Shown: positions 44,576-53,301 of the stretch, piece by piece
How positions within the stretch are numbered: position 1 is the stretch's first letter
How the letters are laid out: each line of letters starts with the position of its first letter
Source of the DNA: an uncultured Lachnospiraceae bacterium
Lineage (GTDB): Bacteria > Bacillota > Clostridia > Lachnospirales > Lachnospiraceae
DNA: 64,000 bases
Assembly (NCBI GenBank): GCA_910585075.1
Contig: CAJUED010000007.1
Location: forward strand, 60,589 to 124,588
Reading direction: 5' to 3'
Program-made: the position numbers and the translations under genes
The notes under the pieces: generated by a model
What the model was told of the DNA's origin: nothing
Databases searched by the model: none
The model's input: the letters and a program-made list of their open reading frames with translations, nothing else

Positions 44576-45892
44576 TTAAACAGCATACAATTTTACTCCA
44601 TGAGCACTGACCACACCTTTTAGCTCGAATTCATTTATGGCTTCTGCTTTCCCGCTCCAGATTTCCCTGGCCGCCATATTTTTCTTTCCATCCGCACCCC
44701 ATAGGATATCCCTGAACTGCTCCACACTTCTTATATCACAGGAAATCTCCCTCTCCGAAGAAGTCAGATTAAAATACGCCAGATACCTTTCACCTGTTTT
44801 CCGATTCAGGCAGCTCCAAATTGCCTGGCTATCATCACGCTCCACCTGCTTACCCACATAATCATTGGAAACCAGCTTCAGCACTTCCGTCTTTGTCAAA
44901 AGGGATAAAGTTCTATCATCCAATTTGGTCAGCTCAGCTCCTACCATCAGCGGTGAACCAAAAATACACCACAGTGTCATCATTGTCATCTGCTCATCCG
45001 TGGAAAACTGTGTGTCCCTTTCCTTGCCAAATCCTTTACCCAGCTTTCCCACTGGCAGCATATCGCAGTCCGGGTAGGAGCCTTCCGCCACATGGTTCTG
45101 CCACAGCTCACAGCGATGGAACATATTCTCAAGCAAATCCCACTGATCCCAGAAATCGTCTGTGATTCTCCACATATTGGCATATTTTTCATAATGCCAC
45201 GCCTTCTCAATCAGTGCAGGGCCGGGTGAAAGGGAAAGTACGATATCCCGCCCTGTTTTTTCAATTGCATGGTGCAACATCTCCACTTCATGTGCCGCCG
45301 AATAAGGGTCGTGAGGGTACATATTGGTATTACAGATATCATCACACTTAATATAGTCTACGCCCCAATCCGCATACATGGCAAGAATGGAATCGTAATA
45401 TTCCTGTGCCCCTGGCACGCCCCTGCGCACTCCGTACATATCAGGGTTCCAGCGGCATATGGATGAGGGGTCGGCAATATCATTAGCATGGGCATCCACA
45501 CCGAGAATCGGAAGATGCTTATGGGCCGCTTCCCTTGGAATCCCCCGCATAATATGTATACCAAACTTCAGCCCCAGAGCATGTATATAATCTGCCAACG
45601 GCCCGAATCCTTTTCCTCCCACTGATGAGGGGAAACGCACCGGGTCAGGCTGCAGCCTTCCGTATGCATCCATCTCAATGTCACCGTAGGGAATATACTG
45701 ATATTTATCCCGCATGGTTCCCGCATCCCTTGAATACCATTCAATATCCACCACAATATACTCCCAGCCCGCATCTTTCATGTGGGCCGCCATGAAATCG
45801 GCATTGGCCTTTACCTGGGCTTCATTCACCGTTGTGTCATAGTAGTCGTAGCTATTCCAGCCCATTGGGGCTTTGTTCATTATGTGTTTCAT
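44576..45892 (-). CDS. Glycoside hydrolase family 27 (alpha-galactosidase-like)
   Basis: The protein has 438 residues and no signal peptide. It has the GH27 barrel start APMGWNSYD, then VDIEWY, the nucleophile Asp in YIKCDD near residue 170, and the acid/base Asp in RITDDFWD near 230. A C-terminal beta-sandwich of about 90 residues follows. It would release alpha-galactose (or beta-arabinopyranose) inside the cell. GGAGG precedes the ATG. It lies inside the island but its composition is host-like, with no sugar transporter next to it. Confidence 0.92.
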   Translation of the reverse strand: MKHIMNKAPMGWNSYDYYDTTVNEAQVKANADFMAAHMKDAGWEYIVVDIEWYSRDAGTMRDKYQYIPYGDIEMDAYGRLQPDPVRFPSSVGGKGFGPLADYIHALGLKFGIHIMRGIPREAAHKHLPILGVDAHANDIADPSSICRWNPDMYGVRRGVPGAQEYYDSILAMYADWGVDYIKCDDICNTNMYPHDPYSAAHEVEMLHHAIEKTGRDIVLSLSPGPALIEKAWHYEKYANMWRITDDFWDQWDLLENMFHRCELWQNHVAEGSYPDCDMLPVGKLGKGFGKERDTQFSTDEQMTMMTLWCIFGSPLMVGAELTKLDDRTLSLLTKTEVLKLVSNDYVGKQVERDDSQAIWSCLNRKTGERYLAYFNLTSSEREISCDIRSVEQFRDILWGADGKKNMAAREIWSGKAEAINEFELKGVVSAHGVKLYAV

Positions 45893-45968
45893 CCTTTACA
45901 CCTCCTGTAAATTGTCTTTCTGCTTTCTAAAAATGCCTTCGATAACCATTATTCAGCTTTACCGTTAC

Positions 45969-46535
45969 TTATTTTTCAGTACCGGCATACCTGACCGGCG
46001 GCTGATTTTCCTGATGTTTTCCAATGAGTTTTTCCATCCAGATCATGTGATACCAGCGGCCGAATTTATAACCGCATTTATGAAACTCGCCAACTTTCGT
46101 AAATCCCATATGCTCATGAAACTGCGCGCTGTTTTTATTCAGATATTCGTCCTCATGCTCCGGCCAGCCGATGCACGCATACAGATTCAAAATTCCCATC
46201 TCCTTTAACCTGCTCTCAAGGGCTTCGTACAGCATCCTGCCAAGACCGCATTTTTGTGCCCTGTGATTAAGGTAAATCGTCAGCTCGCATGACCAGCCGT
46301 AGGCCGCCCTTCCAACAAATGGGCCTGCGTAGGCGTATCCCATAATCCTTCCATTTTTTTCGATTACAAGATAGGGATACTTTTTCATAATATTTTTCAT
46401 GCGGTTTTGAAATTCGGCAAGGGATGGTGTCTCATATTCAAATGAGATTGCCGTTTTTTCCGTATAATATCCGTAGATTTCCAGAAGGCGGGCTGCGTCT
46501 TCAAGCTTCGCTTTTCGTATTGAAATTTCGTCCAT
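45969..46535 (-). CDS. GNAT N-acetyltransferase, phosphinothricin acetyltransferase-like
   Basis: This 188-residue protein is a single GNAT domain: an N-terminal IRKAKLEDAARLLEIY, a central YAYAGPF, the acetyl-CoA loop AQKCGLGRMLYEAL near residue 100, and GFTKVGEFHKCGYKF at the end. It matches the Pat/YncA group that acetylates amino groups of small molecules or toxins. I start at the ATG at 46535 with AAGGA upstream; a TTG at 46562 overlaps that site. Substrate unknown. Confidence 0.87.
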   Translation of the reverse strand: MDEISIRKAKLEDAARLLEIYGYYTEKTAISFEYETPSLAEFQNRMKNIMKKYPYLVIEKNGRIMGYAYAGPFVGRAAYGWSCELTIYLNHRAQKCGLGRMLYEALESRLKEMGILNLYACIGWPEHEDEYLNKNSAQFHEHMGFTKVGEFHKCGYKFGRWYHMIWMEKLIGKHQENQPPVRYAGTEK

Positions 46536-46614
46536 AAGTATATTATCCTTCCGTTTTGCCAATCACTAACCGGAGATGCCCTTGGCATCTCTTGTTCCTT
46601 TGGAATCTCTTGCA

Positions 46615-46648
46615 CATGGCTATTTTCCTCATTACTCGCAGGTATAAA
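46615..46648 (+). repeat. Tail-type dispersed repeat, copy 1
   Basis: A 34-bp stretch (CATGGCTATTTTCCTCATTA start) is nearly identical to 46838-46871. Its end, CTCATTACTCGCAGGTATAAA is the same tail that closes the double-hairpin repeats at 12091 and 14387. Confidence 0.7.
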
Positions 46649-46771
46649 GGCTTCTTTTGCCTAGGTCATTTCCCCTGAGCGATTTTTGACTCTGTATAAT
46701 TGTATTACAACCTATCAGCAATTTCAATAAATTCTTCTTTTGCCAATATCCATTCCCCGGCAACAATAACA

Positions 46772-46871
46772 GGCTGTTGCAGTTTATGCAACAGCCCATC
46801 GTAAAGTCGAATATCCGGAAATGCCTTGCTCTTATGTATGGCTATTTTCCTCATTATTCGCGGGTATAAAT
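46772..46871 (+). repeat. Hairpin plus tail-type dispersed repeat, copy 2
   Basis: A perfect 10-bp hairpin GGCTGTTGCA/TGCAACAGCC (46772-46796) is followed by the second 34-bp copy at 46838-46871, ending at the stop codon of the aminotransferase gene. The region 46536-46870 has no convincing gene; a 63-codon minus-strand frame at 46705-46896 overlaps the aminotransferase end and the hairpin. Confidence 0.65.
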
Positions 46872-48073
46872 TATTGATTAAAAACATACTTATCAAGACG
46901 CTCGCAGGCTTCCTTGATTTTGGAAAGGGGAGACGCCAGGTTCATACGGATATGGCAGGGACCGCCGAACCTGCGTCCATCCTGCCAGCCCACTCCCACA
47001 TCCCATCCTGCTTCCAGCAGCTGGTCAATGGTCTTTCCATGCTCCTCACACCACCTGGTGCAGTCTAAGAAAATCATGTAGGTGCCTTCCGGCATGGTAA
47101 CTTCCACACCATCAAAATTTTTACGGATATATTCGCAGGTATAGCGGCAGTTCTCCTCCAAAACGCTTCTGAGTTCATCTGTCCACTCATACCCCTCATC
47201 ATTATAAGCGCCAATCAATGCATGCATGGACAATACATTCTGGGCATTGTAATGATTAAATCCTAATCTGTCTTTCAGGAAATTATTATAAATCACATGA
47301 TAGCTTCCAATAAGCCCGGCCAGGTTGAATGTCTTACTGGGCGCGTAAACTGCTATTGTGTGCTCCTTTGCCCATTCTGAAACCATCTGGGTGGGAATAT
47401 GCTGATGGCCGGTGTAGGTTAAATCAGCCCATATCTCATCGCTTATCACATAACAGTTATTTTCTTCAAAGACCTTCATTGCCTTCTCTAATTCCCATCT
47501 CTCCCATACACGCCCGGCAGGATTGTGAGGAGAACACATAATGGCCACATGAATACGGTTCTCTTTTATCTTTTTATCCATGTCTTCGAAGTCCATGCGG
47601 TACACGCCGTTCTCGTCCTTTTTTAGCTCACTGAATACGGAATTGCGCCCGTTCATCTCTATATCTCCGCTAAATCCCAGATAATAAGGGGAATGCAGCA
47701 GGACGCATTCACCGGGATTGGTCAATTTCTCAATGGCTGTGGCAACACAGCCATGCACACCGTTTTCGTACCCAATATTTTCCCGCTTGAGGCCGGTCAC
47801 TTTATGGCGCTTCTCCTGCCAGCGGATGATGGAATCATAATATGCATCCGTCTCCATAAAATATCCGTACAGAGGATGGTTAATCCTCTCCTGCAGTGCC
47901 TTCGTTATAGAAGGGCTGGTGGCAAAGTTCATATCCGCAACCCACATGGGAATCGCGTCAAAGCCTTCCTTGGGCGCGCCGGGTTCATTTCCCCATACAC
48001 GATTTCCAATATTGTCCACAGCCGTGGAATCTTTTCCTTTTCTATCTATAATTGACGTAAAATCATATTTCAT
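46871..48073 (-). CDS. patB: PatB/MalY-type PLP-dependent C-S lyase
   Basis: This 400-residue fold-type I PLP enzyme has PMWVADMNFA at the N-terminus, CSPHNPAGRVW, SDEIWADL with the cofactor-binding Asp, and the Schiff-base Lys in APSKTFNLAGL near residue 233. PatB/MalY enzymes split cystathionine or cysteine conjugates to a thiol, pyruvate and ammonia by way of 2-aminoacrylate. GGAGG precedes the ATG at 48073. It is third in a minus-strand operon after RidA and an amino-acid permease. Confidence 0.9.
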   Translation of the reverse strand: MKYDFTSIIDRKGKDSTAVDNIGNRVWGNEPGAPKEGFDAIPMWVADMNFATSPSITKALQERINHPLYGYFMETDAYYDSIIRWQEKRHKVTGLKRENIGYENGVHGCVATAIEKLTNPGECVLLHSPYYLGFSGDIEMNGRNSVFSELKKDENGVYRMDFEDMDKKIKENRIHVAIMCSPHNPAGRVWERWELEKAMKVFEENNCYVISDEIWADLTYTGHQHIPTQMVSEWAKEHTIAVYAPSKTFNLAGLIGSYHVIYNNFLKDRLGFNHYNAQNVLSMHALIGAYNDEGYEWTDELRSVLEENCRYTCEYIRKNFDGVEVTMPEGTYMIFLDCTRWCEEHGKTIDQLLEAGWDVGVGWQDGRRFGGPCHIRMNLASPLSKIKEACERLDKYVFNQ

Positions 48074-48115
48074 TTTTTTCCTCCATTCCAAAGCGTCTTA
48101 TGCTTATTTTTCAAT

Positions 48116-49483
48116 CTATTCTCCTGAAACTGCCTCTTTGATGGCCGCCTGTTTGCTCTCCGCTAGTTTTTCACGGCTTACCCAGCCCTTTTTCAGGGTT
48201 ACGGCGGACAGACCAAACATGATAGCCAGCTCGGCAACGCAAATAATCATACCCTTTGTATCAAGATTGATGAACGTATTGTAAATTACTATCACAGCAA
48301 ATATACCGCCCAGCACCGAAAACAGATTCCACACCCATCTTGGATAACGGACCCCTCTCTTTTCCCACTGCTCCGGGTACAGATCAGGCACTTTCAGGCA
48401 ATACAGATTGATATATGTATTCATGATCATTGTGGGAATCATAACGTTTCCAATAATACCTTCAATATCAAGGCCCGTCAAAATCGGAAGGGCGCTTACC
48501 ACATACAGAACAACATAGGTAACCCAGGGATATCCTCCTTTTGTTGTTTTCAGGAAGGACTTGGGAATCCACCCGTCTTCCGCAACAGATTGAATAGGAT
48601 ATCTTAAAATTGCAACAACCCCCAGCATTGTGGAACTGATTGCAAAGATACCGCCGCCTACCACAAAGAACATATAAGGTGCATGAGGCATGATCACTTC
48701 CGCCGTCACACTGATATTGGCTCCTGCAATCTCCTCATAGGGCAGAATACCTGATGCCACATAAGCCATAAGTGCGTAGATTACTCCAAGAAGTCCCGTT
48801 ACAATAAAAGAGGAAAGAGGGATTACCCTTTTGGGGTTTTTGGTATCGGTAGCCAATGATGTGTTCGCCGCCGTACCCATACAGGCAAAGGACAGAACTG
48901 ACAGAGCTGCCGTAAATCCTCCAATACCGCCTACCGCAAATTTCCCATCAGCATTAGAGAAGAATGCGGCCCCGTCCACTTTGGGGAATCCATAACCGAT
49001 AAATAAAATCAATGCAATGATAAGAGCAACAACCACAAGGTTTTGAATGGTTGCTAATACCTTAGAACCTCTTATGGTACAGAGAAATGCCAGTGACAGT
49101 ACAAACATGGCAAAAATTATTTTATGCTCCGCAATCGAAGGAACCGCCATGGAAGCAAACTCTGTAATCGCAAGGGAGTGACCTGCAAGCACAAAGCTGC
49201 TGGCAATCTGAAACCAAGCCGAAACTCCGGTTAAAAGCGGTGGGAATATCATGGCCCTCACCGTATAATCCCCGCCTTTCAAAACAAACAGTGAACCCAT
49301 TGCTCCGGCATACCAAAATGACAGAAGCATAAAGAAACAGCCGATTGCACATACGAAAACGATGGACCTACCGGTATATGCAATACCATAGCCAAGCATC
49401 ATAAAAATCCCCGTTCCAATAGCACTTCCAAGTCCCAAACCAATGTGGTTTAAGTATCCTAATTTTTTACTATCCTTTTCCAT
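48116..49483 (-). CDS. APC family amino acid permease
   Basis: This 455-residue protein has about twelve membrane helices and the APC start IGLGLGSAIGTGIFMMLGYGI. It would import an amino acid by proton symport or exchange. Its place between RidA and a C-S lyase gene suggests a cysteine-like or cystathionine-like substrate. It is 41 bp from the upstream RidA gene. Confidence 0.9.
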   Translation of the reverse strand: MEKDSKKLGYLNHIGLGLGSAIGTGIFMMLGYGIAYTGRSIVFVCAIGCFFMLLSFWYAGAMGSLFVLKGGDYTVRAMIFPPLLTGVSAWFQIASSFVLAGHSLAITEFASMAVPSIAEHKIIFAMFVLSLAFLCTIRGSKVLATIQNLVVVALIIALILFIGYGFPKVDGAAFFSNADGKFAVGGIGGFTAALSVLSFACMGTAANTSLATDTKNPKRVIPLSSFIVTGLLGVIYALMAYVASGILPYEEIAGANISVTAEVIMPHAPYMFFVVGGGIFAISSTMLGVVAILRYPIQSVAEDGWIPKSFLKTTKGGYPWVTYVVLYVVSALPILTGLDIEGIIGNVMIPTMIMNTYINLYCLKVPDLYPEQWEKRGVRYPRWVWNLFSVLGGIFAVIVIYNTFINLDTKGMIICVAELAIMFGLSAVTLKKGWVSREKLAESKQAAIKEAVSGE

Positions 49484-49524
49484 AAATAGAATCTCCTTTT
49501 CCAGATTTTGTGTGGTGAATCCGG

Positions 49525-49905
49525 TTATTTAACCGCAATCGCTTCTATCTCCACCCGCGCTCCTTTCGGCAGCGCCGCTACCTGAAACGCAGCCCTTGCC
49601 GGGTACGGTGCTGTGAAAAACTCCGCATATACCTCATTCATTGCCCCAAATTCCGCGATATCCGCAAGCAGAACCGTTGTCTTTGCCACATCCGCCATGG
49701 TCATATTCTCCGCCTTAAGAATCGCCCTGATATTGGAAAGGGACTGTCTGGTCTGGCTGACGATATCCTCACCTGCAAACTCTCCGGTAGCCGGATCAAT
49801 GGGCAGCTGCCCGGAAACATACACCGTCCTCTCTGTTGCAACAGCCTGCGAGTAGGGTCCAATCGCCTGAGGCGCCTCCTTTGTCTGTACAGCTACATTT
49901 GCCAT
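49525..49905 (-). CDS. ridA: RidA family enamine/imine deaminase
   Basis: This 126-residue protein fits the RidA/YjgF family: AIGPYSQAV near residue 15, VYVSGQLPIDPATGE, and the C-terminal PARAAFQVAALPKGARVEIEAIAV with the key Arg. RidA hydrolyses reactive 2-aminoacrylate formed by PLP enzymes. It is first in the operon with APC and PatB, and so can clear the intermediate the lyase makes. GGAGG precedes the ATG. Confidence 0.95.
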   Translation of the reverse strand: MANVAVQTKEAPQAIGPYSQAVATERTVYVSGQLPIDPATGEFAGEDIVSQTRQSLSNIRAILKAENMTMADVAKTTVLLADIAEFGAMNEVYAEFFTAPYPARAAFQVAALPKGARVEIEAIAVK

Positions 49906-49939
49906 AATTTTCCTCCTTTCGTTTTCTACAATTTTTCCG

Positions 49940-50155
49940 CTTTTGTAATAAAATTATTATTATTTTTAATAATTATTTTATCATCTAATTGCATGTTAAC
50001 ATTTTTCTTATCATATTGCAACAAATTTTATCATTATTTTCAGACAAATTTTCATCCTCATTTTTGTGAAAAATCCCAGTTGTACTGACGGCGGAAATTT
50101 GTTAAGATAATAAAATAATTCTCATTATGATAAAAAATGAAACGGAGAGCATAAG
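49940..50155. promoter_or_regulatory. Divergent control region between ridA and its regulator
   Basis: This AT-rich region holds an imperfect palindrome around 49947-49981 (ATAAAATTATT / AATAATTATTTTAT) and repeated GATAAAA words. It probably contains both promoters and the regulator's binding site. No precise promoter can be fixed. Confidence 0.45.
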
Positions 50156-50797
50156 TTGACAGATAAAGAGGTTTTGCAATTCTATGTAAATATTGTTCCT
50201 TTTCTTGCAGATGTCTGTGGCCCCGGAAGCGAGGTAGTCATTCATGATGTAGCCCATCCGGAACATTCTCTGATTGCCATCAGGAACAATGTCTCCGGCC
50301 GTCAGTTAGGCAGCCCGGTCACAGATTTGGCTCAGGATATTATTGACAGAAGCGCCTACTCAGATTCCGATTATGTTGCCAACTATATCGGCCGCACCAA
50401 AAACGGCGACTTCCTGTCCTCCACCTATTATATTAAGAATGAAGGACAGCTTATCGGTCTTCTCTGCATCAACAAAGATATGACCGCTGTCAACCAGTTA
50501 AATTCCGCCGTCCATCTTCTTTTAGAGAGATTCAACCTTGCAAAACCGGAGGATTCCGAGGTTTCCGAGTGGCTGGAAAATCCGGTAACCAGTATCATGC
50601 ATAACCGTATTGCGGATATCATTGCCCAGAGCGGTATCGCCCCGGCCCGGATGTCTTTACAGGAAAAGATCCGCACAGTCCACCGTTTAAATGACGACGG
50701 CGTGCTTATGATGAAAGGCGCCGTTGCGGAGATTGCTTCCCAGCTTTCCGTATCCGTTCCCACAATATACCGGTATCTGAATAAGCCGGTCGAATAA
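50156..50797 (+). CDS. YheO/DauR-like transcriptional regulator
   Basis: This 213-residue protein has a YheO-like PAS domain (GPGSEVVIHDVAHPEHSLI, residues about 15-120) and a C-terminal helix-turn-helix (GAVAEIASQLSVSVPTIYRY). DauR-type regulators control amino-acid catabolism genes. It is transcribed away from ridA-APC-patB, its likely target. The start is TTG, with GGAGAG 6 bp before it; no ATG fits the conserved N-terminus. Confidence 0.88.
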   Translation: MTDKEVLQFYVNIVPFLADVCGPGSEVVIHDVAHPEHSLIAIRNNVSGRQLGSPVTDLAQDIIDRSAYSDSDYVANYIGRTKNGDFLSSTYYIKNEGQLIGLLCINKDMTAVNQLNSAVHLLLERFNLAKPEDSEVSEWLENPVTSIMHNRIADIIAQSGIAPARMSLQEKIRTVHRLNDDGVLMMKGAVAEIASQLSVSVPTIYRYLNKPVE

Positions 50798-50825
50798 ATG
50801 ATAGTCAACGACATTAGAAAGCGCA

Positions 50826-50872
50826 AAAGGAGCCGTTCAAAATTGCAGAGCGGCTCCTTTTTACTTTTTTCA
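50826..50872 (+). terminator. Terminator of the YheO/DauR-like regulator gene
   Basis: AAAGGAGCCG (50826-50835) pairs perfectly with CGGCTCCTTT (50851-50860), then TTACTTTTTT. Confidence 0.9.
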
Positions 50873-50949
50873 TAAATTCATCGAATGAAAAAGCAGTACA
50901 GGCACATCAAAAAAATCTCTGCATATACTAATCAGAAGACACAGTGGAT

Positions 50950-51156
50950 ATGGTAATCACCTTGGCAAAACCAACCTACTATCTTTGGCGCAATAATGCC
51001 GCTTCACCAGACGAATATAAGGCTTTGAAAGAACGCTATACCAAAGCCGGATTCCGGGTTGTCACCTTTCAGGAAAAAGAGAGCGGACGTAATCTGCAGG
51101 AGAGTATACAATCTCTCCTGAAAAACCATGTAAACGATTCATTTTCATCCTGCTGA
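50950..51156 (+). CDS. Small protein upstream of the serine recombinase
   Basis: The frame encodes 68-70 residues (a GTG at 50944 or ATG at 50950). It is soluble and basic-helical, with YYLWRNNAASPDEYKALKER. I do not recognise the family. It is the only gene between a terminator and the recombinase, on the same strand. Small basic proteins in that place may be recombination directionality factors; this is a hypothesis. No strong ribosome site is visible. Confidence 0.6.
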   Translation: MVITLAKPTYYLWRNNAASPDEYKALKERYTKAGFRVVTFQEKESGRNLQESIQSLLKNHVNDSFSSC

Positions 51157-51312
51157 AAATACAGTAAATGTCATAACAAATTTCCGCTCCCAGTTCTCAG
51201 TCAACAACCCCGTTACAGGCAACGGGCATCAAATTTCCGTCATTGGTTTTCTTTGCCTTTAACCACTATAGGCTCTACTACAAAATCTATTAAGGAAAGG
51301 ACAGATGCATCC

Positions 51313-53223
51313 ATGAACGCAGGATATGTTCGCTTATCCAGAGACGACGATAAGCGCAATTACTCCTCCATCGAAAACCAGAAGCTGATTATCCGTCAAT
51401 ATGCCACTACACAAGGCCTTTCCATTGACCGCTGGTATGAGGACGACGGGGTTTCCGGTTATACCTTTGACCGTCCCGGCTTTTCCAGGCTTATGGAGGA
51501 TTTAGACAAAGACATTAACACTGTTTTTGTGAAAGACTTTTCCAGATTAGGCAGACATAATGCAAAGATACTGCTTCTGCTGGACGAATTTCAGGAACGG
51601 GATAAGCACCTAATCGTGGTGGACGACCACTACGACAGCCGGATATCGGAGGACGATATGATAGGCATCACCACCTGGTTCAATGAGCGCTATGTGAAGG
51701 ACACCAGCAGAAAAATACGCCGTGCTTTAGGTGCATGCCAAAAGGAAGGCACCCTTAAGACAAAGCCGCCTTTCGGGTACAGAAGGTCAGAAGAAAATGG
51801 AGAGCTTCTTGAGATTGTTCCCCGGGAAGCCCGGTGCATCCGGTTGATTTACGATTTATACATACAGGATTACGGCTATCGTAAAATAGCCGCATACCTT
51901 TCTATGCAGGGAACGCCCACCCCGTCCATGGTCCACAGCCAAAGCAGCCTGAAAGAAGGCGGAAGTGCCGCTATTACCGCTGCCCCTCTCTGGTCCGAAG
52001 GTATGGTGAAATCCATACTGGATAACGATTTTTATATCGGAACATTACGTCTTCGAAAAAGGGCCAGAAGCACCATTCACGGAAAGGATAAACGCATTCC
52101 AAAGGATGAGCAGTATATTTTTGAAAATCATCACCCTCCCATTATTGACAAAGGCACTTATGAACTGGTACAGGAATTAAAGAAAAAGCGCACCCGTTCC
52201 CATTTTCAAAAAAGCCATCAATCTCCCCGGCCTTTTGGAGGCTGTCTCTACTGCAAAGACTGCGGCGGCAGACTGACTCCCATCACACGCAAGACCTCTG
52301 TGGGAATACGTCATTATTATATTTGCAGCACCTACAACGCCAAAGGCCCCCGGTATTGTCCCAAGTCCCACTTGGTTGAGGAACAGGCGCTCATGGAAGA
52401 CATGATTTGCTACATCCGCATGTGCCGGGATAAGCTCCGCCAATCCCTTGCCTCCTGTAATCCGAAAGATTTTCTCCCACCGCAGCTCCCTGCAAAGGAA
52501 AGCGCCGCTATCCAAAAAGAACTGGAAGAAGCCAAAAAGCAGCTGCAAATCCTCCTATCTCAAAAAATAAGAGACCTTACCTGTAGCCCCGGCAGCGAAA
52601 CCCTGATTATGGAAGCCTATGATTCCTTACAGCAAAGCTTAACCTCACGAATCCACGCCCTTGAAGCAGAATGTAAAAAGCCAGCGTCCGAAGGGCTGGA
52701 AGGTGCGCAAATTCCCATATGCGGCCCTATATATAAAAAATCGGAATGCGAAAACCCGCAAACCCCGGAATCAGAAGCTCTCACTACAAAAGAAGCATCC
52801 CCCACAGCTCTTGAAATAATGGACAATATTATCCAAAGAAAAGCCTTAAACCACAGAGACATGGAAATTCTCATTGACCGCATCGACGTTGACGAAAACG
52901 GCTTCCCGGAAATCAAATTAAATTATCATCTACTCGGGCCCGCCTCTTATGATGCCGCCTGGGAATTAAACCGTCAGGAAAACGAAATTATCCTCACCAC
53001 CATGGGCCTGATTGAAAATGAAGACAGAACTTTTACCTCTGCAAAGTATTTATCAAAAAAGCTGACCGAGGAAGGGTATCCCCAATCGCCCAAGTCCGTT
53101 CTGTCCTATATTACACTTATGATTGAAATGGGCATTTTAAAGCCCTGTGAAAATAAATTAAAACCCTATGCCATCATCAAAGACAAATCGGAAATCCACA
53201 CATTAGTTGCCGGATTTCGTTAA
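51313..53223 (+). CDS. Large serine recombinase (island integrase)
   Basis: The protein has 637 residues. The N-terminal resolvase domain begins MNAGYVRLSRDD with the catalytic Ser at residue 9, and holds FSRLGRHN and DDMIGITTWFNERYVKDTSR. The recombinase domain follows (PPFGYRRSEENGE), then a zinc ribbon (CLYCKDCGGRL ... YYICSTYN), then a coiled-coil region and a C-terminal DNA-binding part. These TnpX/phiC31-type enzymes insert circular DNA at attB without host factors. I start at the ATG at 51313 because the pseudogene copy at 35662 starts at the same residue. It ends 70 bp before the right junction, as expected for the enzyme that inserted the island. Confidence 0.95.
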   Translation: MNAGYVRLSRDDDKRNYSSIENQKLIIRQYATTQGLSIDRWYEDDGVSGYTFDRPGFSRLMEDLDKDINTVFVKDFSRLGRHNAKILLLLDEFQERDKHLIVVDDHYDSRISEDDMIGITTWFNERYVKDTSRKIRRALGACQKEGTLKTKPPFGYRRSEENGELLEIVPREARCIRLIYDLYIQDYGYRKIAAYLSMQGTPTPSMVHSQSSLKEGGSAAITAAPLWSEGMVKSILDNDFYIGTLRLRKRARSTIHGKDKRIPKDEQYIFENHHPPIIDKGTYELVQELKKKRTRSHFQKSHQSPRPFGGCLYCKDCGGRLTPITRKTSVGIRHYYICSTYNAKGPRYCPKSHLVEEQALMEDMICYIRMCRDKLRQSLASCNPKDFLPPQLPAKESAAIQKELEEAKKQLQILLSQKIRDLTCSPGSETLIMEAYDSLQQSLTSRIHALEAECKKPASEGLEGAQIPICGPIYKKSECENPQTPESEALTTKEASPTALEIMDNIIQRKALNHRDMEILIDRIDVDENGFPEIKLNYHLLGPASYDAAWELNRQENEIILTTMGLIENEDRTFTSAKYLSKKLTEEGYPQSPKSVLSYITLMIEMGILKPCENKLKPYAIIKDKSEIHTLVAGFR

Positions 53224-53269
53224 AATCAGCTTTTTACCTCATTTTATCAGAACTTTATCAGATGCTATG

Positions 53270-53301
53270 AAATTTACATAACGAATGTACTGACAGGTGG
53301 T
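53270..53301 (+). other. Right attachment junction (attR)
   Basis: The arm AAATTTACAT (53270-53279) and the core CAGGTGGT (53294-53301) mark the right end. The next base, 53302, resumes the interrupted binding-protein frame at a Met codon. Confidence 0.85.

Larger units (their letters stand above)
29537..53301. mobile_element. Integrated island inserted by a large serine recombinase
   Basis: The boundaries come from the split binding-protein gene: removing 29537-53301 joins its two halves in frame with a single copy of CAGGTGGT. A large serine recombinase gene ends at 53223, next to the right end, the normal place for a self-encoded integrase. The interior is a mosaic of AT-rich parts (29.6-35.8 kb and 39.7-44.5 kb, with defence-type genes) and parts with host-like composition. 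A second, decayed recombinase at 35662 and truncation of the helicase next to it show more than one event. No relaxase, coupling protein or conjugation ATPase is visible, so transfer would need outside help. Confidence 0.85.

Noticed and set aside
46705..46896. 63-codon minus-strand frame
   Set aside because: It crosses a hairpin and the end of patB, and has no ribosome site.
29537..53301. Prophage or conjugative element
   Set aside because: No capsid, terminase, portal, relaxase or type IV secretion genes are visible between the two junctions.
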